Source: Phanerodontia chrysosporium
Lineage: Eukaryota; Basidiomycota; Agaricomycetes; Polyporales; Phanerochaetaceae
Assembly: GCA_001910725.1 (NCBI GenBank)
Contig: MJGA01000005.1
Span: 496,001-560,000, forward strand
Length of the DNA stretch: 64,000 nucleotides
Reading direction: 5' to 3'
In this document: piece after piece, positions 12,109 through 24,216 of the stretch
How positions within the stretch are numbered: position 1 is the first letter of the stretch
Layout: each line of letters opens with the position of its first letter
Translations under genes and position numbers: made by a program
Notes under the pieces: model-generated
What the model was told of the DNA's origin: nothing
What the model saw: only the letters and a program-made list of their open reading frames with translations
Database searches by the model: none

Positions 12109-12402
12109 TGTTTCATATTGCTCCTATACTGAAAGATACCCGCATGTAACCATAGTTTCCCGTGTTCATAGTCGATATCGAACATAAGGCGTTTCTTATA
12201 TCAAGAGGAAAGAGTGCGATAGTAACCAAAGATCAAAGCATAGAACACACACAGATTAGCCCTCATACGGGTCGTTACAACGAACATGAAACAAACGACA
12301 GCGGAGAAGATGGAAGATCGAGGTATCCAACGGGGTAGATGGTGCAGGGTGGCGTCTCGTGTAGAGAATAAGGAGAAACTCAATGGCAACAAATGACAGG
12401 GT
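12109..12402. other. Short region between convergent genes
   Basis: AT-richer sequence between the thioesterase stop and the stop of the leftward gene. It should hold both 3' untranslated ends; no terminator-like structure stands out. Confidence 0.4.
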
Positions 12403-15400
12403 TTATGTTGGTGGCCAGGCAGTCCGCCCGGGGTGCTGGCCCCAGGTGTCCCAGAGGTGGTTTTGCCAGTCGGCGACAAGGAGTGTGGCGCGCGTCCATG
12501 CTTCGTGCAGGACGCCCTTCCAGCCGTCGCGCGTGAGCGCGTCGGCGATGGAAAACGGGGTCGCCGACGGCGACGACGCGGGGGGTATCGCATTGCGGAG
12601 ATGTGTCTTCGAGATGTGCGAGAAGAGGTCCGGCGTGAAGGCGTCGTAGTAGGTGGTGAGGAAGATTTGTTTCGCGCGGATGGTCGAGAGACTGTTAACA
12701 TGTCAGGGGCCAGAATAATTGCAATGGATGAAAAGGACACACTGATACATATAGATCAAGAGTAGGATCTGCAGAACCACAAAAGTCCACAAGACCCATG
12801 TGTTCAGGAAATCGACAGAGAAGCGGCCGCGGTTTTGAAGGAGCTTGCCCTTGCTCATAGCCTCACGCGGGAGCCAGTCCTTGGCCTGGATGTTCGGATC
12901 AGACTGCCTCTTCTTGAGAGTCTCGACAAGGTCCTTGCGAGCATTCTCTGCGGTCTGCGACTTGCGATAAAGCTCCTCTAACCGCTTGCTGTCCTGGCGT
13001 GAGACGATGCGGGAGCTGGCGACCGCAAGTCAGCAAATCAACTCTCACAAGTACACCGATGCACAAACTCACTCGTCGCTGTCACCGAGATCCTCAGTCA
13101 TCTGGTGGATTGCCTCGCGCAGGCGAGTGATACTTTCCCTGCGAGACATCGGATGGGCGACCTGGCGCTGCGCATCCTCCTCCTTCACCTGGACCTCCGC
13201 AGGCTGGATGACTAACGAAGGCTCTTCCTCCTCTTCCTTCACCTCACGACCCATAGGGTCCACGAGGGTGATAGGTCTCACCGTACGCTGTTTAGGAAGC
13301 GGTGCGCCCTCCTCCTGCACCGGTGAGACAGACGACTCCGCAGACTCGACGATCTCGTTTCCGTACGGATCCACGAGGCGCATGCCAGGAGACCGGAGCG
13401 GTGGCTTCCGCGCGCGCACCGTCGGGGGCGTGCTCGGGCGCGGCGGCTGCTCCTTCGACTCATCTTTCTGCGATGCCGACGGTGGGGCGGGCTGCTCCTT
13501 CGGTGGCGGCGGTACCAGCGGCGGGAACATTTCCGACATGCTGTCCACGGCAGGGTCGCCTGTGCCCGGGCCAATGACGGGGACCTCTGGCATGCTCTCG
13601 CCGGACGTATTCTGATCAACGTCGAAGCGAACCTTGAGGATGCTCTTACGGCGCATCGAGTTCGACGGCGTGGGCTGCCATGCACCTGGTGGCGCCGGCG
13701 TAGGCACGACGACGGACGGCTCGCCGGCCCTGGGGCGGGAGTCGGGGTCTCGGCCTCGAGTGGCAACGAAGTAAGAGGCGGTGTTGCTTTCCTCTCCGGC
13801 TTCTCAGCCTTCTCCACAGGTGCTGGTGTGGGAGCCCACGCGCCCGGAGGCCTCGGTGTCTTGACGGCGGTAAAGTCAGCTAGCAAACTCCTGCGTTCTC
13901 CTATCGGCGTCGCGTGACGGTCAAACTCGTCATCAGACGAAGACGGCGGTGCAGGTAGTTCGGGCATGTTGCGCGGAGGTGATGGCGTCTCAAACTCGAA
14001 CCTTGAGATGTTCTGAGGATTCCGTGGAGGCGTGGACAGGCCAAACGGTGGTTCAGGAGAGTGCTCACGGACTGGAGACAGTTGGGGAGAAGAGGGAGAC
14101 GCGGCAGTGATGAAACTGTCTGGGAATCCGCTGGAGTTGTGTTGCTCGGAAGCCATCTCCGACGGTGGGGAGGGCGACCTCCTCGTCCCAACTGGCGCAG
14201 CATCTTGGGCGGGTAAGGTGGTGGGCCGTGCAAGAGGTGTACTGGTGACTTGAGACTCACGGTCGCTCCCTACACAGTGTTAAGAGAGTTGGTAGGCAGA
14301 CAGACGAAAATGCTCACCACTCTCGATATCGGTGGGCACCAGGTCCTCAGTCGGAGTGTTGATGAGGTCTACCGGCTCGATTCTTGACCGTTGCAAGAAA
14401 TTGTTGCGCGGTTCCGGGGCGGGCTCGTCGCCCATATCCCTCTGCTTGCCCTTGTCTTTCCTGCGCTCGGGAACGTCTCCAACTCTGTCTGTTCTTGACG
14501 GCGGCGCGTCGTCTCTCCGCCCCGGTGAGCGGACCGGAATCAGGCTCGGGCGCGTGCCCAACGTACTCGACGGTCGCGACTCAGGGGTCGAGGGGCGCTT
14601 CTGCGGGGACTCGACGTCGGGCTGGAACGGCGGGAGGTTCGCACGTCTCTTCGGCAACGCCCAGCCAAACCGCGAGCTCGCTTCCTTCAGACGGTCGTCC
14701 TCCGTGATCTCGCTAAACCCCGGCGATAGGGACCGTCGAGGGTTTGGATCCGAGCCCATTCGGTTCAGGGGTGATTGAGGCTTGGGCGGTGCGTTCTCCT
14801 CGCTCAGACTACTCTTCCGGCTGCGTTCGTACGAGGTCTTGCGGCCTGTGGTCAGACTAGTATGACGGACGCGCGATGGACTCCCAAGGCGATTCGGATC
14901 CCAGTCCGGTGGTGGACGCCCATATCCAGAGCCAGGGACAGGTGGGGACGGCGGGAGCGGTGACATGGATCTTGGAACCTGATACACCCATTGTGGATGA
15001 GGCGAGTTCCAGTTTCGCTCTCGTTCCTGTACGACGGGGTTCCGTGATTCATCTTGGTCATCCCTCTCGACGCTAGGCGTTGGCGAACCTGCACGGGCCG
15101 TGCGATTAATGGGTCCGGGAGAATGCCAGCTGGTCGGGCGTCCATTGGTCGCATTATAGGCCTGCTCCGACCCAGGTCGCGGTGGCGTACTGTGAGTTCG
15201 AATCCGGTCGTTAGGCGAGTTCATACTTTGGCTGGACGAGGCCCGTCGAGCCCTCGGCTTGTTCCAGTTACGTTCTCTTTCTCGATGCTTCTCGTCCTCG
15301 AACTCCGCTATCCGTTCTCGATCTACCGATAACGTCAAATCCGCTCGAGACACGGACGTAAAGAAAATACCTACCGTCGGCGTTGGAGCTCATGGAACTT

Positions 15401-17093
15401 CCTAAGGAAGACCTGCTTCCATAGCTCCGAAGAGAAGTCATGCTGGCTCGTCTCGACACATTATGTCCAGGACTGCCGTTATCTCTTGGCCTGATGGTAG
15501 TATTGAAGGACGGAGAGCCTCCCGAGACGCGGCGAGCCGATTCTGGAGTCCGTCTTGGAGACTTTCCGTTAGGCTTATTCCACTGGCGTTCGCGCTCGTA
15601 GCGCTTATCCTGTTCGTCGGCTCTGTAACGGTCCTGGACTTCATGAAGCCCCCTGATGAGCTTAATACTGGGTGGAAACATGGCAGAGATACTCACAGTC
15701 CGAAACCGACAACGAAGAGCTCCTCGACGCTATGCCGAGCATGATGCTCAATTTAGTAACCCCTTTGTCACTGACTGCAGTCAACTTACAAGTCACACTA
15801 TCTCGCCCACCGCTCGCCCGTCTGGGAATGGGAATGCTGTGTATTGTATGAGACTTGATATGCGCACGGGAAGGACCATCCTGAGATTGCTCCGGGTTGT
15901 TTTGTCGCGACCCAGGAAAGGGGACTTGAGGTCATGTTTGAGTAAACAGCACAAATCATAGCTTTAGCGGACGTACATTTGCTACGCTGTTCAGGGTAAG
16001 ATTCACCCTCGCTATCGAGTCCCTTCATAGCGTTTTGCATATCCGAGTCGTCCCCGAGGAGATCTAACGCCAAATGGTCCCTCAGTTCACAGTCAATCGG
16101 AACACGGAGTCGCTTACTTGAGTGAGATTCCAAGTGCGATGGTATCTGCACCGATCTCAGAGGAGTACTGGCGGCCAGGGGATCGCCAGACATGGAAGGG
16201 TCGCGGTCCATATTACGGAACATCTTCGCGGTGTCACCGCTAGTCTCGCCCGATACATCCATGACAGTAGGGGGCTCAAGCTGCATGAGCTCTTCCGCCC
16301 CACTCATGGCGTTCCCCAGCCCGAATGCGGTACTCCTGCTAGGCTCATGGGAAGCGGTGGAAGACCGGAAACTGGCCGTGAGTTTGTTTTGCAGTGCGCC
16401 AAGCTTTGCGGCAGAAGAAGACACATAACGAGAGGCCCCGGAGTCCTCAGAGTTTTCTATGTAAAGGACATGAAGTGAGATGATCTGCAGCGGCAGGAGC
16501 TACACGCACTGGGATGGACCTCCGCTTCCTCGTCGCTAACAATCTTCCGCCGGCCCTTGAGTTGCTCACGCTCCTGTTGTACGCGCTCCACGCGGGGGCT
16601 ATCCTCGACCTCGCTGCTGTCGATGCTGTTCCGCCGGTGGCCAGGCCTCTTTGATTTGGGAGGTGTCCAGTCAGACTGAGCCCTGGAGAACAGGTCCTTG
16701 AATTTCTGCACATGAATCGACTCCGAGACAGTCGCGTGGGGGGATTCAAAGTCGGACTCGATGTCAGAGACGTTCTCTAGCGGCGCGGGACGAGGGGGCC
16801 GCGGGGAGGACGTCCGTTCCTGCGCCATGCGAAGGACCGAGCGCAATCGCTCCGCGCCCGTCTCGTGGGTGGACAGTGAGGGTGTCGCATCGGCGAGCTG
16901 TGGCCGACTGGTCACGCGCGGCGTCGCCTGCTCGTCGTCATCGCTGTAGGGAACGTCCAACGCGTCCATGTGCGAGGAGAGACGCGAAGGGCCCGCTTGC
17001 GGCGCCAGATAGTGGAGGTCGGACCCGGACCGCTGCGAGAACTGTGAGAATCGCGAGAGGCGAAGTCGAGATACCGCCGGCGTGCTGTCCATG
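12403..17093 (-). CDS. Large Ser/Pro-rich protein with a C-terminal membrane segment, unknown
   Basis: The start is ATG at 17093 in a strong ACCATGG context (MDSTPAVSRLRLSRFSQ). The stop is TAA at 12403-12405, in a last exon without internal ATG. Long coding blocks are about 17093-16530, 16430-15980, 15690-15375, 15350-14320, 14160-13070 and 13015-12403, with short introns between. The protein is disordered, Ser/Pro/Arg-rich and carries two repeated motifs: RERxWNKP or RERNWNSP (at least three copies around 15.6-14.95 kb) and PPGAWxPTP (13.83 and 13.68 kb). Near the end a basic helix precedes an apolar span (WVLWTFVVLQILLLIYMY) and about 95 further residues, so I infer a single-pass membrane protein. 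Nuclear envelope or spindle-pole attachment is possible, but I cannot name the family. Confidence 0.6.
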
Positions 17094-17833
17094 GTGCATG
17101 CAAGAACGGTGCGGCTGCCGCGGGCGACGTCACCGACGACAGCGTCGAGAGAGAAGAGACAAGCAGAGCTGCAGCCAGACGCGGCAGGGCCAAGTTTGTT
17201 GAAGTCCCGCTGCACAATGGCCAGAGCCCGCCACGTGTTGGCCACGCGCCGGCGACGGTCGTTGCCTTTTTCGGACAGCAATTATGCAAGAGGCGCCCGG
17301 TGGCCGCGAAGCGCCGGCGCTGTCTCAAAGCGTTCGTCCAGACCGCGTCGACGCACGGCGTGTCGAGCCATCGATGCGACCATTCCTCTCCCGACATCGT
17401 TAGATCGTCTACGACACACGAGTGATATCATTTGTCGTGCATAGAGTACCCCAGGAGCAGCACGAGGCCAGGCGGAAATGAGGCGAGTCTCTGACCATTC
17501 ATGAATCACGAAGTTGACCGGTACCACCCAACGTGCGAGCTCATCTGCCCTGCCCAGACCAGACCGTATACTCTCTTGAGTATAGTGCTGTGCAGCGAGT
17601 GCTGAGCGGGCTGCGGAGACCCTCGCAGTTGGATGCGGCCGCCGATCCTATGGTTTCTCCCTGCCGCATAAGCCGTTTGTCCTATGCCCCAGTCGACGTG
17701 GAGGCATGCCCGTGATTCTTTCACCGAGAACCTGTGCAGCAAGTGGCGATGAAAGAAGTGACCCCTTGGTGACCCTCACGCCGTCGGCGCGATCGGGGGT
17801 TGATACTGGTTGATATGACCTCAGCCCAGACAG

Positions 17834-17840
17834 TATATAA
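17834..17840 (+). promoter_or_regulatory. TATA box of the DM9-repeat gene
   Basis: TATATAA lies about 105 bp before the ATG at 17943. The sequence between them is pyrimidine-rich, as in highly expressed fungal genes. Confidence 0.5.
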
Positions 17841-17942
17841 GACAGGCTGCACAGGCCTTGAAGCACCAAGCACCAGAGACATCCTCTCCTCTGCCAGCAC
17901 ATCCCTCACTCTACCAGACACTCTACTCTTCATACAGACAAC

Positions 17943-19719
17943 ATGGTCTCATCTTGGGAGCCCGGCACTCAGTACAACGTCGGCGATGTCGTCGAGTACC
18001 AAGGTCTCTGACATACCCTCATTGGTGCCTGCAATCACTGACGCGTCATCTCCCGTGTCCAGGTCACAACTACAAGATCATCCAGCCTCACCGTTCTCAG
18101 GTACAGTGTTCCTCTACTCTGCAGCAACTCGCGACTCGGCAGACTATTCAGCATTCTCCATGCATTCCTTCCCTGCCTTGCTTGGCTAGCATGATCATGC
18201 TGCGACCATCGCACAAGGGTCCAGAGACCCCGTCCATTCCCGACTACGCGTCATGCTAAAAGCAATGCCCATTGTCGGAGGAGAAAGGGGTCTACCGAGT
18301 CAACGAGTTGCTTGCACGCCCCCTGCGGGACGCGCCTCTGACGTCTCCACTTTCAGGGCGACTGGACCCCCGACGTGACGCCCGCGCTGTGGGGCCGCAT
18401 GCCCGACGAGTACCACGCTCCGGAGAAGCAGAACAGCGGCTACCAGCCGTCGTACGCGCAGCCGCCTCAGCAGCCGATCCAGGAACAGCGCCCGCCGCTC
18501 GACTCGCAGCAGAGCGGCTCGAACTGGGACGAGCACAAGCACCAGAAGGTCGACATCCCGCACGAGGAGCAGAAGAAGAACTGGTGGGACCTCGATGACG
18601 ACGCCAAGAAGAAGCTCGAGGTGCGTGCTCTCCAACTGCGTGCGCCGCGCCGCACAGCATCGCTGACGTGGCGGTGCCCTAGATTGGAGGCGGCCTTGCC
18701 GTCGGCATTGCGGCACTCGGCGCCGGTCTGTTCGCGTACAACCACCACCAGAAGAGCGAGGAAGAGGTAAGTCATCTTCTCTGGATGTCCAGCACGACGT
18801 GCTTTGCTGTACATGAGGGGGCGTTCGCAGTCCCACTCATCGGTGTCGTGCGCCACTGCAGCACTGGGTCGATGCTGACCACTTTCATTGCAGAAAAAGG
18901 CTGCTGTGTGGGCTTTGCAGCGGTGGCTCCGCGAGGCGCAGGAGCGTACTGAGAAGTTCTACCGGAACGGCCCTACCACGCCCACGACCTGGTTGCTCGT
19001 CCAGGGCAAGAACTTCCCTAGGGACATGATCCCCGGTGGCGAGGAGAACGGCGAGCCCCTCTACATCTGCCGTGCCTTCCACGATGTGAGCCGTCCTCTT
19101 GGTTTGACATATTGACCTTCCACTCACAGCATGTCTCGCGTTTAGGGCAGCATCCGTGAGTAACAGCGCGCAGAGGGCGTGAAACAGCACCTTGCTGATG
19201 TTTCCTCCAGAGCCCGGCAAGGCGTCCATGAACGCGAACAAGGGCGCTGTGATCGGCTACGGCCACGACGAGATCCATGTACGCCGTCTCCTAGCATCGT
19301 TGTGGTGTTGCAGCACAGACTGACTGCTGCGCAGCTCGACACGTACGAGGTGCTCGTGGGCGACGCGCGTGCGGTGCACTGGGTCGAGGCGCACGGCCGG
19401 CTTAACCTGAATGAGCTCGGCGCGCGCCCGGTCGAGGGCGGCCACGAGGCGGACGGCACGCCGCTCTACATTGCGCAGGCGCACGTCAACAACGGCGTCC
19501 ACCCCGGCAAGTGCAGCGAGAAGCTCAGCCGTGAGTGTCCCGGTTTAGGCACAGTTCCCTTCGGCGACTTACCCCTCTTTTCTGTGCAGACGCCTTCATT
19601 CCGTACAACGGCTCAGAGAAGGAGGTCTCGGTGCGTGTCCCCTACTTAACCTTTCGCGCCCTCCTGGCTGACTGCGCCGCCCCATGCAGAACTACCGTGT
19701 TCTGTGCTACAACTACTAA
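17943..19719 (+). CDS. Chitin-binding (CBM5/12-like) plus DM9-repeat protein
   Basis: Ten exons join in phase: 17943-18003, 18063-18100, 18357-18620, 18683-18766, 18894-19085, 19146-19155 (10 nt), 19211-19278, 19335-19530, 19590-19630 and 19690-19719, giving 327 residues. Residues 1-45 (SWEPGTQYNVGDVVEYQGHNY ... DWTPDVTPALW) match the aromatic pattern of CBM5/12 carbohydrate-binding modules. A Gln/Pro/Glu-rich linker follows, then a glycine-zipper-like apolar stretch (GGGLAVGIAALGAGLFAY). The C-terminal half has DM9/DUF3421-type repeats (GEENGEPLYICRA, GHEADGTPLYIAQA). DM9 proteins are lectin-like in animals. With no signal peptide the protein may be cytosolic or exported unconventionally. 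Chitin or glycan binding is inference. Confidence 0.8.
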
Positions 19720-22490
19720 GCGGGCGGATTTCTGGATTCTAATCACACTCATCTCGGCCATCTAATCACATATAACTCAAACCGCATCGCGCAGACAAAC
19801 CCCAATGTACTCTAACGTAACGCAATGATGACACATCCGGAACCTGTTACAGAAATCTGCACCTTCTCTTGTAGGAATGGCTGCAAAAGGCGCGCGCCGG
19901 ACGCCCGACGTCGTGCCTCTCGTGCGTTCGCTGTTCTCCCGACGAATGCTCGTCGACGCATGCGAGCTGTGTTGCGAACTGCTCTGGACCGGCCAAGAGG
20001 CTGCATGTGCCCCGGGGCTGTCCTGTGCGGCGCCTGCTCCCCTCCCCCCGGCCGGCAGAGGCTCGGGGGCGGCGCGACGACGGCTTGTGTGCCCGCGCGC
20101 GTGACCCCCCGCCGGGCGGGCCCCTGTCGGCGAACTGTCAGCGCGGTTTTCGCTGCCCAGCGCGTCGAGCGGCAGGAGCTGCTCTGTCGCACGTTGGGCG
20201 CGGGACGCTGCCCAGAGCCCGCGGCACACAATCAGGCTTTCCTGGCCCCTTCGGCCAACCGGGCCCCGGAGAACACTTCCCCTGTGCGCGGCCGAGGATT
20301 GCCATGCTTCGACTTCTTCCCCACAGCGCGCGTGCGAAGAAAGCCGCCTGGTGCACCCCCGATGACATACAGCCGCGAGGGGTGGGGCGCGCGCACCCCA
20401 GAGCGTGCTGCCGCGCGCGCGACCCTCGACGAGCGATCGATATGAAAGCCGTGCGCAGGACACGCCTGCCGCGGCGATCGGTGGCGCAGCAGTGTGTGTA
20501 CGCTGCCCCGCGGCGTCGGACGAGCCCTGGGCTCCCGCCGCTGCAGGCGCCGAGTGCACGCTCGGTCATGCGCGTAGATCTCGCGCGGGGCAGCCAGATA
20601 TAGGCGGGGTGTATCATATTTAGAGTGCACGAGCCGGGATACGTTGGCACAGTGTGGGTGAGGGCGCCACGGGCGGGCTGCGCGATGCATGGAATGTGCC
20701 CCAGGGGGAAGACCGTGCGTTGCGCTCAGCTGACGCAGGCCGTTCCTAGCACTCGAGGAGGTCGGCTGATGTGGGCCAGGGCTCGCGCGAAGCTCGGCGC
20801 GCGGGCCCTCGCCGGCGGTGTCGCGGGCAGCCAGACGCTGCGTCTTCGGGGGAATTTTGCATGCGTTGCGGCCGCGTGCGCCGCCTCTGGGGCGTGCACG
20901 CGTGACGGCAGTGATCGCACGAGGGACACCCGCACATACGGGGGGCCCCGCGGCGTGTGCTGCTGTCGCCGTGGGCGGCCCTCCGCGCAGCGTCGGGGGG
21001 TCTCGCGGGTGCTGGCGAGAGTCGGGTCGGGGGCGCGTGCGACGGAGCGGAGGCAAACGCGCGCCAGGGACCGATCACTGGAGATCCTCCAGGCCGTGAT
21101 CCCCTGCCGGCGGCACTGCCATTCTCGGCCTCCGTCGTCATCCTCGCCCGCGCAGCACCGTGCTCTGTGCGACGCAGCAGCGCGCCATCCCCATCTCAAC
21201 AGATGCAGCCAGCAGCGCGCCAACGGGTCGCTGCGCGGTGTGCAGCGTCGCGACGTGCTCCCGCCGCGGAGGGCCCACTGCCCCGGATCATTCGACGCAA
21301 CCGCACCGCCTGCCAGCAGCTGTTACACCGAGGAAAGTAGATAGCCGAGACGGCCGCGGCGGTGCGCATGCCGCCTGTGGAGGCCGCCGGAGAATGCTGG
21401 GGGGCTCCCACACCGCGCGAGCCAGCGCAGAATGCATGGAACGCGGTGGCGGACGTGCTCTACGTACATACGGTCGCTGGCTGTACCCGGGGTTTGATGT
21501 GGATTGGAACACACTAGGTCGCGCTCGCTTACACTCGGTATGTCAGGCTAGAAGCGCTCATTATGGGCTGTCTGCGATTCGGGACTCGCCGTGCGCTGCC
21601 GTGAAGGTTCTGTAGAAAAGGCAAACACGGCGGGACCTGAGACAACGTGGACGGTGCTGCCCGACGTGCAGAGGACGCTGCACTGGAAATAGCAAGCAGC
21701 TGCTGCGGGGAGTAGAATGTATATATTGCATATGACAAAGTACAGCGTGCGAGGGCGTCAGCTGACAGAGGCGGGAGGGCTCACGCATTCATTCGTGCTG
21801 TCCGCGACGTCAGTGCCGTATCGAGCGGTCGCGGTGGGCGGGCATGGACAGCGCAGAAGTGAAACATGTGGCGTCTCGGAGAGAGCTTGTGGTGCGGTGC
21901 AGCGGCGTCGTGGGCTGCGAGGGGGAGGATCCGGGGGCGGGGGCGTCGAGCACTGGAGGAGGCCCGGACGAGTGTCGAGGCCGAGGGTGGGAAGGCCGCG
22001 AGGGAGGCTGAGGCAGCTGGCGGCCGCGGCGAGGATGGGACAGAGGCTCGCGAGTGTGACGGGCCAGTGACCGATTGTCTCTCCTGCCTTTCCGAGCAGG
22101 TTTCCCCAGGCGCCGCCAATCGATCCGGCACGCCGGCGAGGCGTGATTGCCCCCGGGGCAAGCACAAAAGGCGCTGTTGTTGCGATGGTGGATGCCCGGT
22201 GTCGAGCAGCCAGCAGAGAGAGAATAAGGGCGACAAAACAAGGCAGGGGGCGAGGAGGACGAGGAATAGGAGTGGCAAGGAAAGTGGGGTGGAGTGACTT
22301 GCTGGACGAATTCGTAATGGGCCCGACCGAAAGAAGGGAGAGGTATAGCGCCCGGATGGCCAACGAATGGCCCTGACCTTGTCCCTCCGCCGCCGGACTT
22401 CACGCCATTGTTGCAGTCGTCCACCGCCCTCAGCCCCTTCTCTCCCTACCACCACCTCCTCCGCTGCGACTGCCCAGGCTGCCCGCCGCC
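19720..22490. other. GC-rich stretch with many overlapping ORFs, no supported gene
   Basis: Open frames run on both strands because GC-rich sequence has few stop codons. Their products are Arg/Ala/Pro-rich, lack domains and lack consistent splice sites. CpG is abundant. The right end (about 22.3-22.49 kb) should be the promoter of the next gene. I see no repeat or RNA gene here. Confidence 0.45.
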
Positions 22491-24216
22491 ATGCATCGCG
22501 CCACCTCCTCCCTCCCGCCCACACACGACGCCTCGTCCACCGCCCACCACCGATCACGCCGCACGTCAGTACCTCCCTCCTCTCGACATCGCCTCGTGGC
22601 CCCCAAGCTCACATCCTCTCTCCACAGACGCATATCCCGCGCCCAGCTCCTCCGTCGTCTCGAGGTATGTCGCTCACCGTCCTGCCCGGTGCCCACCGCA
22701 GCGGCTAAACTGATCCCCGCCAGACTCTCGGTCGCCCCAGCCAACCCCTTCCCATCGAGCTCCCACTCCCGTCCGCCGCCTCGTCCGCCTCGTCCTCGAA
22801 ACGCAAGCCAGAAGCCGACACACAGCCAGGGCCCAGCAAGCGGCCGCGGACGAGCAGCGTCTCTGACAGCCGTCGCCAGGCGCCGCCATCATCGGCACAT
22901 CGGTCTGAAGCTGCTCCCGTCTCACATCGACGCCCGAACCCCCCGCCAGAGGATGGCGAACTGTACGAAGAGCCCCCTGCGTCCCGCGATCCCTCTCAAA
23001 CGACCAACATCCCCATACGGCGCCAACGGCGCCAGCCTCCCCCGGTCCTCGGCCGACAGCACTTTGAGGGCATGTACGAGCGGTACTACTCGTCCGGCAT
23101 GCACCTCAAGTGCTCAGGACAGCTGCGAACCATGGCAAACGAGCGGCCAGACTCGCCATCCTACCGGCCATTACCGTACCCGCCTCCCACCAGCTCTCCA
23201 TATCACAAGTACGGGAATCTCATGAGCCGGCTCGAGTGTCTCGAGTCGATCATCGACTTCTGCTACGCGTTCTGGGCAAAGGACTTTTGGCACAAGAGAG
23301 TCGACAGAAATGCATGGCGCGGCCTTCAGCCCTTCCTCGCGTTCACGAGAGCGCATTGGGAGCAGGATGCCGTGGATGATCGCGAGAAGGCGCTTCTCGG
23401 TCTTCTGTAGGTGTCTTTCATATTGATCCCCGGGAACTTCTGCTTCATGAGTTGTGCCTCCGCATCTCTAGGTACATGTTCGAGGCGTGTGTATTGAGCA
23501 ACAAGCTTCGCGAGTCTGCTAGGAGCATCGACTACGATAACCGGGTCCTCATCTGCCGACTGCAGAAACAGTTTGTCGAGGACGAGCAGAGGAAAGCCGC
23601 CGAAAAGTCAAAAGCCACTGACGGCAGCGAGTCCCTGGCTACGCCACCGATGCTCCCCTCCCCTGCGAGCATCAGCAGTACCGACTCGACACCCCCGAGC
23701 AAAGAGCCCGAGACCAATGAGCCGGCCACGGCGACTGTCAAGGGTATGCCTATAGCGCTTCGCAACCCGGACGAAGTCTGGGAGATAGCGGTGCCGGAGA
23801 ACTACTACACCGAAGTCAACTGGAAGCAAGTGCGGATGCGCAAGTCGGAGAGCGAGGGCATCATGGGATTGGTGCACACTCTCCACCTCGCACAGGAGCA
23901 CTTCACCCTCCCTATCCTTGCGAAACTATACCCCCGTACGTTCAAGCGCATACTCAACACCACTTATTCAGCGACCGATGAATACCACCCGGACATTGAA
24001 GACGAAGACGGAGAGCTGTTCTGGCCAGGACAGGTGATGGCCGGCGGCGTCGCCTGGTACTGTGCCGTGGGCAAGGCTATGCTCAAGGAGTTCAGCAAAG
24101 AGTACGGCTACCGGAGTATCGATGGCGCTATCTCCAAGAGAGACATGGACTTCCGTGAGCTGCAATACAAGGTCGCTGCCCCACCACCTTGGGGAGAGCG
24201 TCCAGTCGAGCGCTAG
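22491..24216 (+). CDS. Conserved-looking nuclear-type protein, possibly AF4/FMR2 C-terminal-homology-like
   Basis: Four exons in phase: 22491-22564, 22628-22664, 22724-23406 and 23472-24216, coding 512 residues. The N-terminus is Ser/Pro/basic (SSKRKPEADTQPGPSKRPR, a likely nuclear signal). From about residue 165 a helical domain starts (HFEGMYERYYSSGMHLKCSG) and continues with LECLESIIDFCYAFWAKDF and a later GGVAWYCAVGKAMLKEFSKEYGY. The helix order and the 'HLK... single membrane-less helical repeat' style remind me of the AF4/FMR2 C-terminal homology domain of elongation-complex scaffolds. That assignment is tentative. The coding model itself is well supported by frame and splice sites. Confidence 0.65.

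Noticed and set aside
19825..21344. Several 130-270-codon ORFs on both strands
   Set aside because: They overlap each other in most frames, encode Arg/Ala/Pro-rich products without domains, and have no consistent splice sites.
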